Of a stretch of DNA of 64,000 nt, positions 44,256 to 56,839 are shown in pieces. Source of the stretch: Agrostemma githago (Eukaryota; Streptophyta; Magnoliopsida; Caryophyllales; Caryophyllaceae); assembly GCA_958450325.1 (NCBI GenBank), contig OY288243.1, positions 30,529,844 to 30,593,843 on the forward strand. Direction: 5' to 3'. Under the pieces are notes generated by a model, which saw nothing but the letters and a program-made list of their open reading frames with translations, searched no databases and was not told the origin of the DNA. Made by a program: the position numbers and the translations under genes. The first letter of the stretch is position 1, and each line of letters starts with the position of its first letter.

Positions 44256-46574
44256 CATATAATCTAGAAAAATTTTAAAGTCATAAAATTTGCATGTTTC
44301 GGTATTTTTATAGCTTTTATGAGATTGACGATTAAATTGTCATATTAATTTCTAAAATCGTAATACTTGGCCTAAACTTGTAATATATGATTCTATTCTT
44401 TAAAAATGAAGTTTTTGATGATTTTTAATAATTTGGTATTTTTCTGATATTGTGGATATCGATTATTGAATTATTACCGTTTACGGACGAAAACGATTAA
44501 AAGCCGATTTTTAGTTCTAGCACTTAAACATTTTATTTTAATCTGAAATTTGACGTGGAAAATCATTCTGATGAAAAAGTATTTTCTGATTTATTTCATA
44601 ATTCTTTGGAATTTTTAAGTGGGTGAATTAATTAATCACTTAAAATCATCGTTTATCGTTAAAAACCGTGTTTGTCGTTTTATTTTTTGATTTCGGGTCT
44701 TTGTTTTAAATCTGGATAAAAATGTGTTTCTGATGATTTCATGATAAAATGTATTTTTGTGATTTTTATTACTTTAATAAAATATTGGGAACGATAAGTT
44801 TTATTAATGGAATCGTTAATTGTGAAAACGGGTTTAAAAGACGATTTTAACGGAATTTGATAAATCTGGAATTTTAGAAATCTGGGAAGGTTTGTAGATT
44901 CTGGAAATTCATGATTTTTAAATTTAATAATAATTTTTGGATATTTTAAATCGTTTTGTAATTACTATTTTTATTAATCGTTATTGTCGAGATTAGACGA
45001 TTAGCGAGAAAATCCTTTAAAACCGAGTTTAAAGATTCTGGAAAAATTATTTTTACGGACAGAATGTCCAAAAATGTACTTTATCTATTTTATGTAATTT
45101 ATTTACTATTTATTAAAGTCTTTAATTAATAGTAATGATTTTTGGTTAAAATTGCGATTTATCGTTAAAATGCTCCGTTTCACCTAAATGAATTGTTTTT
45201 CCAGCAATTTTGAAAGTTTTTAAATCTTAAAATTTTGGAGTTAAATCACCCCTTGTCATATTCTAAATAAGTTCAATGGTTTGATTAAATAAAAGACCTT
45301 AGAAGATTTATTCTTACATTTGCCGTAAAATTCGATTTATGTTCGTATTGTCGAAACTAATAATAATTATGGAATTTTAGTTTCGCAACTTTTGAAAACA
45401 CCTTGATTAGTAGTATTAAGATGTTTAAGACATTTTTAATCATTTTATAAACACTGTATGATATTTCAATAATTTCATTAACCCAAATGTTGTCACTTTA
45501 ACAATTAATATCGTTAAGGCCGAAAGTATTAGTTTTATAAATCTATATCGTTTACTAAAGATGTTGTATTAATATGAACTAATATTTTCGATATTTTGAT
45601 ATGATGCTATTTTTAGTAAAGTTTCTAAAAATGGAAGTTTCCTAAAATAGAAAGTTTCTTCTTTTAGAATATAATGATTACTCCTTTTGTTCTCTTATTA
45701 TTTACAATGATTATATCTTTTGAATATCTCTAATGGCTTTGTTTTGGAGTCATAGAATAAGGACAAGAGTGAGGTTTAGAGTAATATATTATGGAGTTTA
45801 CGTTTTTGCCATCAACTATAAGGCTAGTGTGTCTTTATGAGGCACACTGGTTGTTGAACCGAGCATATATGGTGTTTGGGAGTGTGTGTTTACTTTCTTA
45901 AGCTCGTGCCTCGCAGTGGAAGACGTCTTCAAGTTGAACTGAGTATTTATGGTCCTCGGGAAGGGTGTACATATTATCTTAAACTAGGGCCACGCATTTA
46001 TAAGTCGCCGTCCTATTATGATTGAGTTGCCTAGATTAGTGACCGAAGTCCGCTATGTGTTAAGACTGAATTTCTCGAACCCAGTTTTAGTATTTTCTTA
46101 GTGAAATTCTAGTCTTCATCACTAATCCTATCCATAACGCCATTTTGACTATTTTTATTATTATCGATGTAATTTGGTTTGCAGGTTGGCAAATGTTTTA
46201 TGTTTTCTTCGGAAAACTCGTTTTTATTATATTGTTTCGATACGTGAAGTTTTTCACTGAAAGTTTATTTTATTATAACGTTGTCGTTGCTTCCCACTGA
46301 TTGTGGCTGTTATGTTTTAACATGGCAGGTATACGTGTTTCCGGGTGTGGGCTAGCGAGCAGTTGTGGATCCTGCTTGTTTAATTTAATCATATTGTCTT
46401 ATGGATAGTTCAAACTCTATTATGGATTTTAAATTTTGGTCATTTTTATTCATGGCCTATTGTTTGACTTTACCATTTTAATTTACTAAGACATAGTTAT
46501 AGTGTGTTTTAATCCCGACTCTATTGTCTTTCCGCCACTGTATCTCGTTAGAATTTCTAGGGGATTACAGAAAT

Positions 46575-47377
46575 TGCAAGTCAATACAAAAGCCTCTTTT
46601 TACAAAAGGGCTAGAAAGAAAAATTCTCCAAACAGGTTAATACAATTTCATAAATCGCGAATGAAGAAAGAGTAGGATCCACGCTACTCGCTAGCTCACA
46701 CCCAGAACCCAGGAGCAAATACCGGTCATGTTACAAACATAACCGCCACGTCAGTGGGGAGTGATTCGGACATTCTCCCAGTCATATTATATCATATGGA
46801 AAAAAATTGTATTATTATATCAAAATATTTAAAAAGAGAAAACATTAAAAATGATATAATAAAAATAAGCTTTCGGAGAAAACTTAAAGCACTTGCCAAC
46901 CTGCAAGTCCAAAAATCAATCGATAATAATAATAATAATATATTCAAAATGATGTTATGGATAGGATTAGTGTCAACGGCTAGACTTTCACTAGGAGAAT
47001 ACTAAAAGTAGCTTCGAGAACTTAGTTCAAACAAATCAAACTTCGATCTCTAACTAGGCTACTCAACCATAATAGGGCGGTGACTTATAAATGTGTGGCC
47101 CTAATTTAAGATAATGTACAGCTCTTCTGGGATTACTTGTCACCTAGTTCAACTTATGACGGTGACTTATTGCGAGGCCTAAGCTTAAGGTCAAAATGTA
47201 CACAACTCCCGGGATACCTGCCACCCGGTTCAACAACTAATGTACCGATTCCTGATACACTAGCCTTATAGCTGATGGCAAAAACGTAAACCCAAGAATA
47301 TATTACTCTAAACCTCACACTTGTCCTTATTTCATAACTCCAAACAAAGTCATTATCGATATTCAAAAGATACAATC
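46575..47377 (-). mobile_element. LTR A', right piece (between element A and element F)
   Basis: It continues the minus-oriented A-like LTR begun at 10408, with blocks homologous to the inverted solo A LTR (for example AGTGGGGAG...TCTCCCAG near 46755 and the tandem block with GGTTCAAC near 47150-47230). It is cut at 47377 by element F, and the rest must lie beyond F outside the window. Confidence 0.78.
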
Positions 47378-48056
47378 TGATAGGGGTCGGTAGCCTGCAA
47401 TGGGTCACCCACCATTTGGGTCCCAAGATGGCCCGACCCAGGAATAGAGGAGTGCCTGCCTTGCAGGCCACCAAACGAAGAATCGCTAAAACTCACCAAG
47501 GAACTCACCTGCTCGGCAGGGCCGTGCCGCCAGCCGAGAAGGGCAGTCAAGCCCTCCTGCCCTCTGGCCCCCAAGGTGCTCTCACCCCCAGCAGAGGTAG
47601 GGGAATCAGGGGCCCCTCCGTCATTCTGCCTAAGGTAAAGGGGAATGAGTGGATGAGGTGAAGCCACATGTCACCCTCTCATCCACCCATTCTCCCTCTC
47701 TCCTCTTCTCTTTTCTCTCTCTTGTAGGAAGGTATAAATACTCTCCCATTTCCCACATGAAAGGGGTTGGATTTTCTCTTTCTAGACTCTCACTCTAAAA
47801 CCGCCACCTAGTTCCTCACGAGCTAGGTTCATCAAGGCATTTCACGGACTGACTTAGGCATCGGAGAGGGTTCCCTCGGACACCACCGAGGCCCTGTGCG
47901 TTCATTGTGTAGGGAGCAGGCCGTCTCTGCCGGGGAAAGTCCGACCACCGGAGTGAGGAGAAGGAGAGGCAGAAGAAATTCGATGAGCCGTGAAAGTTGA
48001 ATCATAGTCAAGAGACCCGAATCCCAAGTCGGGTCAATTGTTTCCATACCGGAACA
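47378..48056 (+). mobile_element. 5' LTR of element F (679 bp)
   Basis: It starts TGATAGGGGTCGG and ends CCATACCGGAACA, directly before a PBS. A TATA box (TATAAATA, 47733-47740) follows a pyrimidine-rich tract. The preceding bases CAATC (47373-47377) are the presumed target site; the second copy is off the right edge. Confidence 0.85.
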
Positions 48057-48059
48057 ATT

Positions 48060-48079
48060 TGGCGCCGTCTGTGGGGACT
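48060..48079 (+). promoter_or_regulatory. primer-binding site of element F
   Basis: TGGCGCCGTCTGTGGGGA starts three bases after the LTR end. This is the PBS type seen in Grande/Tat-like plant elements. It primes minus-strand synthesis. Confidence 0.82.
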
Positions 48080-48130
48080 CAGGTTGTGCTCACGAGTTTC
48101 CCACCAATCAACCACAATCAATCAAACAAA

Positions 48131-48650
48131 ATGCCTGAGATCGTAGAGGCCAGTTCTGGGGCGGGTCCGACGGTACGACCGGTGATCCCCCTATATGGCA
48201 TGCCTACACCTAGGAGGACACCTGCTGCAACAATCCCAGGTGTAGGACGAACAAACCTTCGTGGAGCGCCTGATGGAGGAACCACAATTAAAGCTGGGCA
48301 GGGTGGCCATCAAAGGCCTAATTTGAATCTCACCCCTGCCCAGGTTGCACAAACTGCGGCTTTCTTTTCAGCGATGCTAAATCAGGAGTTCACCCCTGAA
48401 GACCTGGTTGGCAGGATCGCGACCACCCCCAGGCAGCTTCACTTTGAAAGTGGAGGAAAGGCCGGGGGCACAAAGCGAACCGCTGCCAGAAACATTCAGA
48501 GGAAAGCAGTAAGGATTGCTCAAGGATATCAGCAGGCCCAGAAACGCATTGTCAGCAATCAAGAGCGGCCTGTTCAGCAACGAGCGTTTTCTATACACAC
48601 CACCGAATCCACAGCTGCCAGGGAGAGGAGGGGTCTGTCCCAGGGAGCCT
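48131..48650 (+). pseudogene. element F gag, N-terminal part
   Basis: The ATG at 48131 opens a frame with a Pro/Gly-rich start and then N-L-T-P-A-Q-V-A-Q-T-A-A-F-F-S. A frameshift between about 48590 and 48650 moves the gene into the next frame, where E-P-A-S-K-R-L-G-G-K-Q continues. I recognise the gene from its position after the PBS and the Gag core downstream. Confidence 0.78.
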
Positions 48651-50012
48651 GCATCTAAGCGTCTGGGGGGGAAGCAGGGCAGAGTCTTCTCTAAGTTGAC
48701 ACCGGCGTCGGAGCTACAGCCAGCATCAGGGCTATCTCAGAGCCTACAGTCCAGACTCAACCAGGGGCGGCCACTTGAGTCATGGCATCGTCAAGATGAC
48801 AACCTTGACCTGCCCCAGAAGAAGCGATCTAGATGCCCCTCCCCTGACAGGGAGGATGAAGCTATGAGTAGGCGGCCACCCAGGCACCGCTCCCCTAGTG
48901 CAGGAAAACGGACCCCTGGAAAATGGGATGACCACGGTTACCACTCTAAGGGAAGCAGGTCACGAGTGGTAGGCAGGATCACAAAAACTTCTCTCCACCC
49001 TGACGTACAGGAATATCCCATCCCGAAGATCAAAAGGCCCACCGTCAAGTTTGATGGGACCTCAGATCCAGAGGATCACTTAGCGGCTTATGAAAGCCAC
49101 ATGGGCATGTACGATGTGGACGACGCAGTCTGGTGCAAAGTCTTCCCAACCACCCTTGTAGGGCTGGCGCAGGGATGGTTCAGAGACCTTCGACAGGGTT
49201 CGATTAGTTTTTTCATAGATCTGGCCGAGGCCTTCTTGGACCAATATGCAGGGAACAAGAGGCGTCGGCTAACCCATTTTGACCTGATGACCCTCAGGCA
49301 GAAGAAGGGCGAAAGCGTCAGGGAATATCTAAAGAGATTCGACCTATCATACCAGCAGGTTAAAGAAATTCATGACTCAACTGCAGCGTACGTGCTAACC
49401 ATCTCGTTACTTCCAGGGGAGATGAAAAACCAGATGATCAAAGCTCAGCCTGAGACCCTAACTAAGGCTCGATAAATTGCGGAAGGTTTTATGCTGCAGG
49501 AGGAGTTCTACAGCCTGCCAGATACCCCCGCAGAGCCTGCCAGGCCGCAGGGGGGACCGCAAGGTGGACGCGGCAGAGCTGAAACAGGGAAGCAGAGAGC
49601 TGAGGAGGGAGACACCCCCAGAAAGGAGCGCGTGACCTACCAACCCAGATTTGACAGCTATACAGCTCTCAACAAATCCAGGGCAAAAATCTTTGAGTTG
49701 GAGAAAGAAACAGCTAAATGGAACCGCCCAAATAAGCCACGCAGCCCGAAAGAGGACCCGAAAAAGTTTTGTACGTTCCACGACTGTATAGGACATACCA
49801 CCGAGGAATGCCACCACCTGAAAGATGAAATTGAAAAACTCATCAGGAATGGTTGGCTGAGTAACTATGCAGCAAGGAACAAAACCCAGAAGGACACGGT
49901 GGAGAAGCCTGAGGGCTCGGTGCAGAACCGTATGATAATCCACGTGGTGTCGGGGAACGCAGAGGGTCAGACAAGCCGGAGAAGCCAGAAAAGACAAATT
50001 CGTGAGTTATGA
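48650..50012 (+). pseudogene. element F gag core and zinc motif
   Basis: This frame carries an Arg/Ser-rich stretch, then the Tat Gag core with V-K-F-D-G-T-S-D-P-E-D-H and W-C-K-V-F-P-T-T-L-x-G-L-A-Q-x-W-F near 49130-49190. TAA at 49473-49475 interrupts it (A-R-stop-I-A-E-G). Then a C-T-F-H-D-C-I-G-H-T-T-E-E-C motif near 49770, followed by H-H-L-K-D-E-I-E-K-L-I, binds RNA. It ends at TGA 50010-50012, beyond which the frame continues into protease. Confidence 0.87.
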
Positions 50013-50994
50013 AATCAAATATGCTACGCTGAAGGAGCGGGAAGTCCCAAGGGAATCACCCTGAGCATCACCCCTGATGATGCAGGGCGAGTAATATACC
50101 CCCATAGTGACCCTTTGGTACTGTCCCTTGAAATCAGCAATCACATCGTGAGATGATGCATGGTGGACACTGGCGGCTATACAAACCTCTTGTACAAGGA
50201 CGCCTTTGAGAAGATGAACCTAGAAAAGAGACACCTCAGGCCTGCCCCTGGATCACTGTATGGGTTCAGCGGAGCAGGCGTGCTTCCCATGGGGATCATA
50301 GATCTGCCAGTAACATTTGGGGAAGGAACCTCCGGCAGGAATGTCAGGGCGTCATTCGTTGTGGTAGACCCAAAATTCGTATACAACGCCCTGATAGGCA
50401 GAGCCACCCTAGACGAAATTGAAGCCGCCATATCAATCAGGGCTCTAACTATAGCATATGTGACAGACTTCGGTATGCAGAGAAAAGTGCACGGAGACCA
50501 AGAATCGGCCAGACAATGCTATTCCGTGGCTCTGCAGACCCACGAAACTGAAAGAAAAGGAAAAAGAAAGGCTGATATTTCCCCCAGCAGGGAGGGTGAG
50601 ATTCCAGTTGACCAGCAGGCAGCTGACCACCTTGACCCTGGGGGGGAGAGCATGTTGGTGGACCTAGAACAAGGGAGACAAGTCCTCATAGGGGCTGACC
50701 TGGAAGAGTCCTACCAGGCAGAGCTGATCAAGGTCCTAAGGAATAACAGAGATGTGTTCGCCTACTCGGCAAATGAAATGTCGGGGGTCAACCCGGCTTA
50801 TATCGTTCACAGGCTAAATGTAAACCCGAAGACCCGCCCTGTGAAGCAGAAGAAGAGAAATATGTCGGCAGAAAAAGACCTAGCCATCAAGGAGGAAATA
50901 GAAAAACTTTTGAAGGCGGATTTCATAGAAATCTGCGACTACCCCGAGTGGCTAGCAAATGTAGTGGACTTCACAAACCTCAGGTGCATGGAGG
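50013..50994 (+). pseudogene. element F protease and RT N-terminus
   Basis: TGA 50154-50156 lies just before M-V-D-T-G-G-Y-T-N-L-L, the protease active site (50160-50190); in this family the reading is usually D-(T/G)-G-(S/A). A-L-I-G-R-A-T-L-D near 50390 is the second protease block. The RT lead-in V-F-A-Y-S-A-N-E-M-S-G-V and V-K-Q-K-K-R-N follows. The frame is destroyed at 50964-51019 by a 19-bp duplicated segment. Confidence 0.87.
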
Positions 50995-51310
50995 ATGTGC
51001 GTGGACTTCACAAACCTCAACAAAGCCTGCCCGAAGGACTGCTACCCCCTTCCAAGAATAGACCAGCTGGTAGACGCCACTAGTGGATACTCCATGCTGA
51101 GTTTTCTAGATGCCTTTTCAGGGTACCATCAGCTGCATCTTTGGCAGCCTGACAGGGTGAAGTGCTCCTTCATCACTACCTATGGCACTTACATGTATAA
51201 AATGATGCCATTCGGGCTCAATAACGCAGGCGCCACCTACCAACGACTAGTCGACAAAGTTTTCGAAATCAGAAGGGTAAGAACTTAGAGCCTGCGTCGA
51301 TGACGCCATC
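50995..51310 (+). pseudogene. element F reverse transcriptase palm
   Basis: It encodes M-C-V-D-F-T-N-L-N-K-A-C-P-K-D, Y-P-L-P-R-I-D, F-S-G-Y-H-Q and M-P-F-G-L-N-N-A-G-A-T-Y-Q. The frame shifts near 51270-51290. The active site then reads C-V-D-D instead of Y-V-D-D (51294-51305), so even a corrected enzyme would have an altered catalytic motif. Confidence 0.87.
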
Positions 51311-53674
51311 GTGAAAAGTAAAGGGGACAAGGAACACCTGATGGATTTGCAGGAGACTTTCTCCTCCCTAGGAACTTATAAAATGAAACTCAATCCCAAG
51401 AAGTGTACATTCGGAGTTCGTTCTGGAAAATTCCTGGGCTTTTTGGTCAGTGCCAGGGGGATAGACGCCAACCCTGAAAAGGTTCAGGCCGTCTTGGACC
51501 TTCCAGAACCAAAAACCATAAGAGACATCCAACGCCTGACTGGCAGGATGGCTGCCCTGGCACGCTTCATCGCCAGGTCAGCAGACAAATCAACCCCATT
51601 CTTCAAGGTATTAAAAGGAAACAAACAGTTCAGATGGGAAGATGAGCAGAGAGAGGCTTTCAAGCAGCTCAAAGAGCATCTGAAGAAACTCCCCACCCTG
51701 GCAAGACCAGTGGCAGGGGAGAAGCTCTTCCTCTACATCGCTGTAACGAATTCAACGATAAGCGCAGTTATCCTAAGAGAAGAAGCAGGCTCTCAACAGC
51801 CTATATACTTCGTAAGTCATGCCCTGGGAGCAGCAGAAAAAAATTACCCAGTGGTGGAAAAGGCGGCCTACGCAGTCGTCATCGCAGCCCGAAAACTCAG
51901 GCCATACTTCGACGCGCACCCTGTCGTGGTGTTGATCGACCAGCCGCTGGAGAAGGTGCTGGAAAAATTCGAGAAGTCTGGGAGACTGCTGAAATGGGCC
52001 ACTGAATTGAGCGGGCTGGGAATATCTCACCAACCCAGGGCAGCCATCAAGGTACAAGCCTTGGCGGATTTTCTGGCCGAGTGCTCTCATTCGGAGGAAG
52101 ACGATCCCCCCGCCGGTGAATGGGTAGTATATACAGATGGATCCTCCACAACCAACGGTGCAGGGACTGGGGTCGTACTGACCAGCCCTGAAGGAGTGGA
52201 CTTCGAGCACGCTCTCAGGTTCACCTTCTCTGCATCCAACAATGAAGCCGAATATGAAGCTGTTCTCGCAGGCATAAATCTGGCCAAAGCCGCAGGGGCG
52301 GAGCGGGTTGTCTTAGCAACAGACTTCCAGCTCATCGCCAACCAGATTAACGGAGAATATGAAGCTAGGGACCAGGCGATGGCCGCATATCAGGATAAGG
52401 TAAAGCAGGAGTTGTCAGGGCTTAAGTCTTATGAAGTCAGGCAGGTCCCCCGGTCCCAGAACAACCGGGCGGATGCCCTGTCAAAACTAGCCAGCTCCAT
52501 CCTACAGGACATACGAAGGTCGGTCTGGGTGGACGTGGTCCAGGAAAAGTCTACCACCCCCTGCCAGCCAGTCAACGTCATTGAAGAAGCAGGTCCTGAA
52601 GATTGGATGACCCCAATCATCCAATTCAAAAAGCATAGAATTCTGCCATCTGACCCTGCTCAAAGAAGAAAGACGTTGGCGAGAGCCGCATGGTTCATAC
52701 TGATAGGAGAAGACCTGTACAAGAAATCATTCTCCTCACCCCTGCTCAAGTGTCTGGGGGCAAGGCAGGCTGCAGAAGTCCTAGATGACATCCACTCGGG
52801 GATCTGCGGTCATCATATAGGAGGGAAGTCTCTGGCCCACAAAGCCCTGAGAGCAAGGTATTACTGGCCAACCCTGCTAGCAGACGCAAAAGATTTAACT
52901 CGAAGGTGCAGGAAGTGCCAGCTCTTCGCCCCAGCAATTCACGCCCTGACCCAGGAGCTCAGGCCAATTTTGTCTCCCATCCCCTTCCCTCAATGGGGAA
53001 TGGACATATTGGGCCCCTTCACTGTTGCGACTGGGGGCAGGAAGTTTTTAATTGTGGGGATCGATTATTTTACCAAGTGGATCGAGGCAGAAGCAGTACC
53101 AAACATCACAGAGCCTGCGGTCAGGAAGGTAATCTGGAGGAACATTATAACTAGGTTTGGCCTGCCAAAAATGCTGGTATTCGATCACGGAAGGCAATTC
53201 GACAACGACCCTTTGAGAGTTTGGCTGGAAAACCATGGTATAGCAGTCGCCTACTCTGTTGTCTGCCATCCCCAAACCAACGGGCAGGCTGAAGCTGCTA
53301 ATAAACAGATCCTGAATGGGCTCAACAAAATGGTGGATGAGCTTAAAGGCAGATGGGCAGATGAGCTGCCAAGCATACTATGGTCAATTAGGACTACCCA
53401 AAAAGAGTCCACAGGTCAGACCCCCTTTGACCTGGTATACGGGGCAGAGGCCCTGCTGTCCATAGAGGCACGGATCCCCACCCTGCGATCTCAGCAGTAT
53501 AACAGGGTGGACAATGAAGCAGCAATGACTGAGGCCCTGGACCTAGTCAACGAAGTAAGGCAGGAGGCTAGCATGAACATAGCCTCCTACCAGCAACGAA
53601 TGAGGAGGGTGTACAACAGGAAGGTAAACGAAAGAAGTTTCCAAGTAGGGGACTTAGTCTTAAGAAAAACGCAG
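51311..53674 (+). pseudogene. element F RT thumb, dual RNase H and integrase
   Basis: About 790 codons are open. Order: RT thumb (K-C-T-F-G-V, L-G-F-L-V), gRH (L-F-L-Y-I-A-V-T near 51730), aRH (V-V-Y-T-D-G-S-S near 52130, N-N-E-A-E-Y-E-A, A-D-A-L-S-K-L-A), integrase zinc finger (H-S-G...C-R-K-C near 52910), and D,D,E core (G-M-D-I-L-G; F-D-H-G; N-G-Q-A-E-A). The late block V-G-D-L-V-L-R-K is reached just before LTR G cuts in at 53675. The C-terminus and 3' LTR must lie off the right edge. Confidence 0.92.
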
Positions 53675-56600
53675 TGTAACAACCCGGTTCTTCTATTGAC
53701 ATTAATTAACAAGGCGGAAAATAATTAAGTCGTAAAAAGGGGTAAAAATTAAAAATCGTCGACTCAAGTGACTCTTTTACCGATAAATGAATCGTTTGAT
53801 AAAATACAACAACTGAAAACCGAATTAAAAATTTCTAGATACAATAGTCCGATAAAATTTGTGTTACAAGATTTATAGTTTGACACACTCATCTGCCACA
53901 CTGTATCTCTTGCACTCAAGCTTGCCCCCATGTCCAGTCTTGAGGGTTCGTCATACTGAATGCATATTTAAATATACATGCCCCACTTAGTGGGAGTAAC
54001 CTAACCGTCCATCTAACACGGCCCCGAATAATCAATGTAGAACAACGTTTAGGTTATCTAATTAACAGATAAGCAGGCATGTCACATTACAAATCGACAT
54101 GTATACAATGTGAGGTACACATGAACTGATTTCAGTTAACATGTGAATCAATTTAAATATATAAGACATGTAGGTTATTTAGAATAAAGTAATACATACA
54201 TCATATGAGTATCATGTGAATAATACAGTAAAGCATAGATCATGGACTCATAGAAGTGTCATGTGAAAATAGAGTAAGACATACATAATACAAATCGTAT
54301 GAAACATAATATCAATCATAATCAATATTCAAGCAAGACATATAACAAAACATGACTTCCCATTATCAAGCATTTCAATCACATCATTAGTCATAAGAGT
54401 ATAGAACAGTAACAAATCATACTAGCACATGTGACTTAGAAAATTGTAGTCATTTACTTTTTAAAAAAACAATGGTTTTCGTTCACATAATGCACGGGAC
54501 GTGACTACTAATGTCTCATGCACACTTAAGGCTTGCATCTCACCATAAGTGCGGATGGGAACATCAATCCCGTCAATCATATCGATACTAGGAGGTTTAC
54601 ATCTCACCCCTAGTGCTCAATAGGATCGAACACCTAAATTGACTCGGTTTAGTCGACCGACATACGGAGAAGAAGGACTGCAAGTGCATGGACTCAGAGG
54701 CCCAGCTAAATCGAACATGTCCAATACACTGCTAAGGCAAAGGTCGGAAGGTATTCCGCCCCCAAAGATATCCGATATAGAGAGTGAGAGCTGATCAGTG
54801 CCCTTGTCTATGTATGCGCACACACCCAATCCATACTCTTGGTCTCGGGAAAGAGAACCTTTACACAACCGAGCACCTCAATGGCAACTGGATGACTACT
54901 ACTCTACCGACAAACTCATAAAGAGTTGCCTGCCCATTTACTTCTTAGCATTTTCTCGCACCGGCAGGATGCATCATGGCCTCCCATGAGCAGTGACTCC
55001 GAGTGTCGTAGTCTACTTTCGAAGTTGTCTTCTATCGCATCGCCTTCTAAACTTTACCAAGATAGCGCCCAACACGAAATGTAGGTTGAATTTGGGTGTC
55101 TTATAAAGACAGAGTCTCTGGAATATCGAGCTCAGCGGTCATCGTGGGGCACATGTCTGATGACCAGAGGGATGAAACAATACCGGGTTCCATAAGTATG
55201 ACCGGTCTGTGGGCTGTGTATTGACTCGTAACAAGTCATTACAACATGGAATGGTGAAGAAGACTCAGAGGGTACTGCCAGGGCACATGTTCATTTTCAC
55301 CATGATTGGTGTCGATAACATCGTTCGTGAAAACATGTCTGATCACCGGTTTAGGTAACACACCGACTAGAAGTACGGTTGTTCCTATGGAATTTAAGTA
55401 TGTCGATTTTAAGATTAACAAACATTATCAATCGTCGTAAAATTTATCTAAACTGATAGTTTTAGTATACTGATATAAGAGATTTGAAACATTTTATTTG
55501 AGATATATTATTTGAAGCGTTCATTAGTTGAGATTTGATTAAAGATTCAATTATTTCTATGTACATTATTTAAGATGGGTTCCTTTATCTTGACTTGGTC
55601 TATGTTGACTTAAAAAGCCAAAGTTTGACCAAGGTAGACTAGTCAACCCTTAGTTTTGACTTAGTCACTAATTAGTCCTTAATTGCTTATTATAAAGTTA
55701 AGTGTTGTTTTGCACATTTAAGCATTGTTTAACTTAGTACTTTTGGGTTGTTTGTCTTTTAGTACACTATACTTTTTGGGCACAAGTATTTAGTACATTT
55801 ATTGTTCAAGAGTACGTATTTAGTATTTTTATACGGTTTCGTATTTGTACAAGTATACTTATCTTTTAAAGCCTATTTATACTTAGTAAAATATTTCAAA
55901 AATGAAATAAATTTATAATAATTATAAAAATCATTTTTAATCTTATTAGGTATCATATTTCTCAAAACATAGAGTTTTACAAAAGTAACTTTAAGTAATA
56001 ACAAAATCGATAATATTATTAGGGATACTAAATGAGTCATTTTTCAAATGTTATTTTTAACTTTTGATTTTCATACTCAACATAATTTTATGAGTTAGGT
56101 TTTCAGATATAAATTCATTTTTCAAAAATAGTAAGTTTTAATATTTTTAACAAATTAAAAACGAAAACAGTACGGTATTTAATACTTTCTTTTAAATCGT
56201 TTAAAATACTTAAACATCAGGAACATGAGCCAAAATTTTATGTTTGATACCTATAGTTGTACATAACTTATAACCAGAAATTTAGATTAAAATACTTTAT
56301 AAATGTTCTTAAATAAAATCATCTTTCAAGATCTGACCCATTTTAGTACAAATTTTATAAATGAAAATATGTATGATGGATTTATTTGAAATTTGACATA
56401 CACATAATAGACATCATCAGGAACTTGATATAAGTTTTACAAGTCCAAAAACAACGTTTAACATCAGAAAACATATTATTTTCTCAGACAGTACATAAAA
56501 TCATACAGTACTATTTTACGAAAGAAATCATTAATAAATATGAACTTTCATAAAAACTAATGTTTTAAATTTTTCTAATACACTAGACATTCAGATCTAC

Positions 56601-56839
56601 AACTTTCATGAAAGAACCTAAGGCTAAATCGAAACATAATTTACACAAACAAATCGTGAACATAAATCATACATCACAGAATCCATTTTACAGCATGTAT
56701 TGTTAAGTGATAAATCAACAAATAGTTAACTTTAAACTTGGTGATCTAATGATTTAGTCCTAAACATGATGTTATATGTTAGTTAGAGTCTAAAAACTAT
56801 ACTACGAGATTTGAGGGCGAAGAAAAGTTAGGTTACCTA

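Larger units (their letters stand above)
10504..46569 (+). mobile_element. element A: complete Tekay-like Ty3/gypsy chromovirus carrying six nested insertions
   Basis: The element starts TGTAACACCC and ends GGGGATTACA. It is flanked by a perfect 5-bp duplication GAAAT (10499-10503 and 46570-46574). It has a PBS complementary to initiator tRNA-Met, gag, protease, RT-RNase H, integrase, a C-terminal chromodomain-like block and a PPT, in Ty3/gypsy order. The chromodomain-like end and long LTRs of about 3.4 kb suggest the Tekay/Del clade. Six later insertions inflate it to 36 kb: solo B, LTR C, inverted solo A, Cassandra, LTR E and full-length B. The two LTRs differ by roughly one base in twenty by eye in the first 270 bp, so it is much older than B. 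Coding regions carry several stops, frameshifts and a deletion. Confidence 0.93.
28866..46569 (+). mobile_element. 3' LTR of element A, interrupted by element B
   Basis: It begins TGTAACACCCGC after the PPT and ends GGGGATTACA. Excluding element B and one CATAT, about 3410 bp remain. It is shorter than the 5' LTR, mainly because of a deletion of roughly 80 bp near 46280. The acidic micro-ORF (G-F-V-D-D-P-E-V...) lies at 29818-29874. Confidence 0.92.

Noticed and set aside
47353..47667. Minus-strand frame of about 100 codons at 47353-47667
   Set aside because: It spans the junction of LTR A' and LTR F, so it cannot be an evolved gene.
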